A stretch of 64,000 nt of DNA, from assembly GCA_020630095.1 (NCBI GenBank), contig JAHDCD010000010.1, positions 1 to 64,000 on the forward strand, in the 5' to 3' direction. The notes under the pieces are model-generated. The model was not told the origin of the DNA and ran no database searches. It saw nothing but the letters and a program-made list of their open reading frames with translations. This document shows, one piece after another, positions 61,754 to 64,000 of the stretch. The DNA is from Rickettsiales bacterium. Its GTDB lineage: Bacteria; Pseudomonadota; Alphaproteobacteria; Rickettsiales; UBA8987. Positions within the stretch are counted from its first letter, which is position 1, and each line of letters starts with the position of its first letter. Both the position numbers and the translations under genes were made by a program.

Positions 61754-63745
61754 CTAGCCATCAATTTGAACTCTAATATCTAATCCGCGTGGGGCAGGGC
61801 AGCTTTCTAGCCATTGTGTAATAAAGTTCTGCACATTCACCCCGCGTGCAGATTTAAGCATATAAAGATAATTATATTTATTACGCACTTTATACATCGG
61901 CGCAGATGCTGGTCCTAGCACCTTTATTTCATCAGATTTCGGAATCGCGCTCATTATATAGCGCGCATAATTTATCACTAAATCTTCATCTTCACAAATT
62001 AACTTTATAATAGATTGCCTTAAATATGGCGCAGCATGCGCACGCTTGCGTATCGCTAATTCTTTATCCAAAAAGTCGGAATAATCATTATCTATCAATG
62101 CCTTAATATAATTCGTATTAGGGTTGTATGTTTGAATGTAAGCAACCCCGCGCTTTTGCTCGCGCCCCGCGCGCCCCGTAACCTGTATTAAACTTTGCAA
62201 GGTGCGTTCTACCGCGCGCACATCTTCATCGGCATAAGCTACATCTGAATCAATAGATGCCACCATAGTTAAATTAGGGAAATGATGCCCCTTAGTGACA
62301 ATTTGTGTACCAATTATTATATCAATCTCGCCATTCTTAACTCTATTTAAAACTTCACTAATTTGCTTCGCAGTAGAAGTTATATCAGATGATAATATCG
62401 CTACGCGCGCATTAGGCATAAAGCTTTTAACTTCATCCCTTATACGCTCCACCCCCGGGCCGGTATAAATAAATGAATCAACTGCACCGCAACTTCCACA
62501 TGAATTAGAAATTGATGAATTTGCCCCACAATAATGACACTTCGCCGCGCCCTCGCTCATATGCGCCGTTAAGTACGCATCGCAAGATCCACATTCCATC
62601 CGCTCACCGCATTCCTTACATATCATAAGTGGCGCAAATCCTCTGCGGTTAAGGTACAGCATAGACTGCTCCCCTTGCTCAAAATTTCGTATCAACTCTT
62701 CACGCAATTGTTCAGATATCCAACTACCTTGCTTTGGTCTATCTTCTTTTAAATTTATAGTATGAATTTCAGGTAATTCTGCACCACCATAGCGCTCTAA
62801 TAATTGTATATGGCTATACTTACCTTGGCGCACGTTAAGCATAGTTTCAGCCGATGGCGTAGCGGTAGATAGAATAATCGGAATATTTGACATATTCGCA
62901 TATGCAACCGCCATATTACGTGCATTATAAATAACCCCTTCATCTTGAATTAAGGAGGTGTCATGTTCTTCATCAATAATAATTAGCTTTAAATTTTTAT
63001 ATGGCAAAAATAACGCAGAACGCGCACCAATAATTAGCTTTGCATCGCCATTGTTAATAGATATCCACGCATCACGCTTGCGCGCAATAGTTACCGATGA
63101 ATGCCATTTAACAGCCTCAAAATTAAGCCTATCTTCAATTCGTTTAATTACTTGATCCGTTAACGCAATTTCTGGCAGAATAATCGCTACCTGCTCACCG
63201 CGAATTAGCGCATCATAAACGGCTTTTAAATAAACTTCCGTTTTTCCCGAACCCGTTATGCCCTCTAACAAAGTGCATGAAAATTTGTCGCCAACATGTT
63301 CTTGTAAATTTTCAACCGCCGTTACTTGAGCCTTAGAAAACTGAATATCAAATTCAGGTAAAGCCTCAGGATTTAAGTTCTTAACGCCAGTCCATTTTTT
63401 CTTCTTATACGCATCTAATATAAGCCTATTAGATAACCCCAGCGCCAAACAACTACCAAGCGGCGCCATATTGTAATTGCTTAAAAACTTAACAAATTCA
63501 ATATACTTAAGCCCAGCAGGGTGAGTAGGTAAAACGCTTTCTATCGGCTTTATATCAGTATTTGTATCGCCTAGTAAATCAGCATCTCCGCGTTCAACTT
63601 TCGCTTCGCTTATAACTAATCCAACAAATATTTTCTTACCAAAACTAACTACAACATAAGTGCCCACCTCAAGCGCCTCGCTAGATGAATAAGTAAACCC
63701 TTCATTAAACGGAATAGGCAATAATATGTTATAGAAATTTAGCAT
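61754..63745 (-). CDS. priA: Primosomal replication helicase PriA
   Basis: 3'-5' helicase that restarts stalled replication forks. The 663 residues contain an N-terminal DNA-binding domain, Walker A EGITGSGKTEVYLKAV, LPEIALT, the DEEHD box, LSTATPSAETM, and the cysteine-rich zinc region (CKECGERMECGSCDAY, CHYCGANSSISNSCGSCGA) inserted between helicase lobes, followed by LSSDIT, IIGTQIVTKGHHFPN and QVTGRAGREQKRG. Somewhat shorter than the E. coli enzyme (732) but complete. Divergent from the transaldolase gene, a neighbourhood seen in many alphaproteobacteria. Confidence 0.95.
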   Translation of the reverse strand: MLNFYNILLPIPFNEGFTYSSSEALEVGTYVVVSFGKKIFVGLVISEAKVERGDADLLGDTNTDIKPIESVLPTHPAGLKYIEFVKFLSNYNMAPLGSCLALGLSNRLILDAYKKKKWTGVKNLNPEALPEFDIQFSKAQVTAVENLQEHVGDKFSCTLLEGITGSGKTEVYLKAVYDALIRGEQVAIILPEIALTDQVIKRIEDRLNFEAVKWHSSVTIARKRDAWISINNGDAKLIIGARSALFLPYKNLKLIIIDEEHDTSLIQDEGVIYNARNMAVAYANMSNIPIILSTATPSAETMLNVRQGKYSHIQLLERYGGAELPEIHTINLKEDRPKQGSWISEQLREELIRNFEQGEQSMLYLNRRGFAPLMICKECGERMECGSCDAYLTAHMSEGAAKCHYCGANSSISNSCGSCGAVDSFIYTGPGVERIRDEVKSFMPNARVAILSSDITSTAKQISEVLNRVKNGEIDIIIGTQIVTKGHHFPNLTMVASIDSDVAYADEDVRAVERTLQSLIQVTGRAGREQKRGVAYIQTYNPNTNYIKALIDNDYSDFLDKELAIRKRAHAAPYLRQSIIKLICEDEDLVINYARYIMSAIPKSDEIKVLGPASAPMYKVRNKYNYLYMLKSARGVNVQNFITQWLESCPAPRGLDIRVQIDG

Positions 63746-63822
63746 ATAAGCATATGAGAAGGGTAAGCATATAAGAGGTATTTTTTCTAGATTAATAGAA
63801 AGTTTCCATTAATAAAGTATCT

Positions 63823-64000
63823 ATGAAATTTTTTGTAGATACAGCAGATATTAATGAAATTAAAGAGTTAAAAGAATATGGCTTAATTGATGGCGTAACA
63901 ACTAACCCGTCATTAATCCTTAAATCTGGGCGCGACTTTACGGAAGTAATAACTGAAATTGCCGAAGAGTGTAAAGGTTTGCCAGTTTCTGCGGAAGTTA
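63823..64000 (+). CDS. Transaldolase / fructose-6-phosphate aldolase family (partial)
   Basis: The first 59 codons are present: [20 protein letters not shown], then [18 protein letters not shown] and LPVSAEV. This is the start of the small transaldolase (type 3b) / FSA-like family (about 215 aa), with the DTAD and GVTTNPS motifs. The catalytic Lys lies beyond the window. Transaldolase rather than FSA activity is usual for this form but cannot be decided here. Confidence 0.88.
   Translation, partial: MKFFVDTADINEIKELKEYGLIDGVTTNPSLILKSGRDFTEVITEIAEECKGLPVSAEV

Overview
The window is AT-rich, densely packed chromosomal DNA from a Gram-negative bacterium, most likely an alphaproteobacterium. 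Supporting signs are the outer-membrane gene set (two autotransporters, a porin, LptB, TolA, RlpA), TTAA-N7-TTAA boxes of the CtrA type, many palindromic GC-rich elements between and inside genes (a habit well known from Rickettsiales) and the priA-transaldolase neighbourhood. I cannot place it further from sequence alone. It keeps its own peptidoglycan, purine, pyrimidine and biotin genes, so it is not a strongly reduced parasite.

Layout. 1-248 is the 3' end of bioF. 317-12482 holds two tandem, paralogous giant autotransporters (1876 and 2060 aa) on the minus strand, each preceded by the same three-block upstream module containing a CtrA-like box. 12928-13917 is cysK. 13970-18204 is a minus-strand run of a HigA-like regulator, murG, a lipoprotein, nadK and murD. 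alr (minus) and dut (plus) diverge around a large inverted repeat. A glycerol-1-phosphate dehydrogenase homologue (minus) overlaps head-to-head with a plus-strand envelope operon, mltB-rlpA-dacA-ftsY, followed by acnA and uvrB. 30313-32857 carries a dicarboxylate symporter, a broken four-helix-bundle gene, lptB and trxA (all minus). tolA and tRNA-Ser(GCU) follow.

34535-46276 is mostly a surface-glycan locus: hexapeptide acyltransferase, sugar aminotransferase, sugar oxidoreductase, a methyltransferase with a roughly 300-residue coiled coil, glycosyltransferases, a YrbL-type kinase-like protein and manC. The porin and a Dabb gene sit inside it. Two of its glycosyltransferases are truncated or chimeric, so it has been rearranged. 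46298-58267 is all minus strand and includes a tight operon TraB/GumN-pyrC-comEC-amiC-PBP1A-like-purM-purN. The PBP1A-like protein has lost the recognisable active-site motifs of both catalytic domains. The end holds bioA, two tail-fibre-like genes of phage character, priA and the start of a transaldolase.

Most notable points: bioA lacks any standard start codon upstream of its conserved N-terminal motif, and an AUA codon sits at the right distance from a Shine-Dalgarno sequence; the pseudoenzyme PBP1A; the identically spaced CtrA-type module before both autotransporters; the methyltransferase-coiled-coil protein, which resembles the WbdD chain-length ruler in layout; and the repeated use of long A+T-rich inverted repeats in upstream regions.
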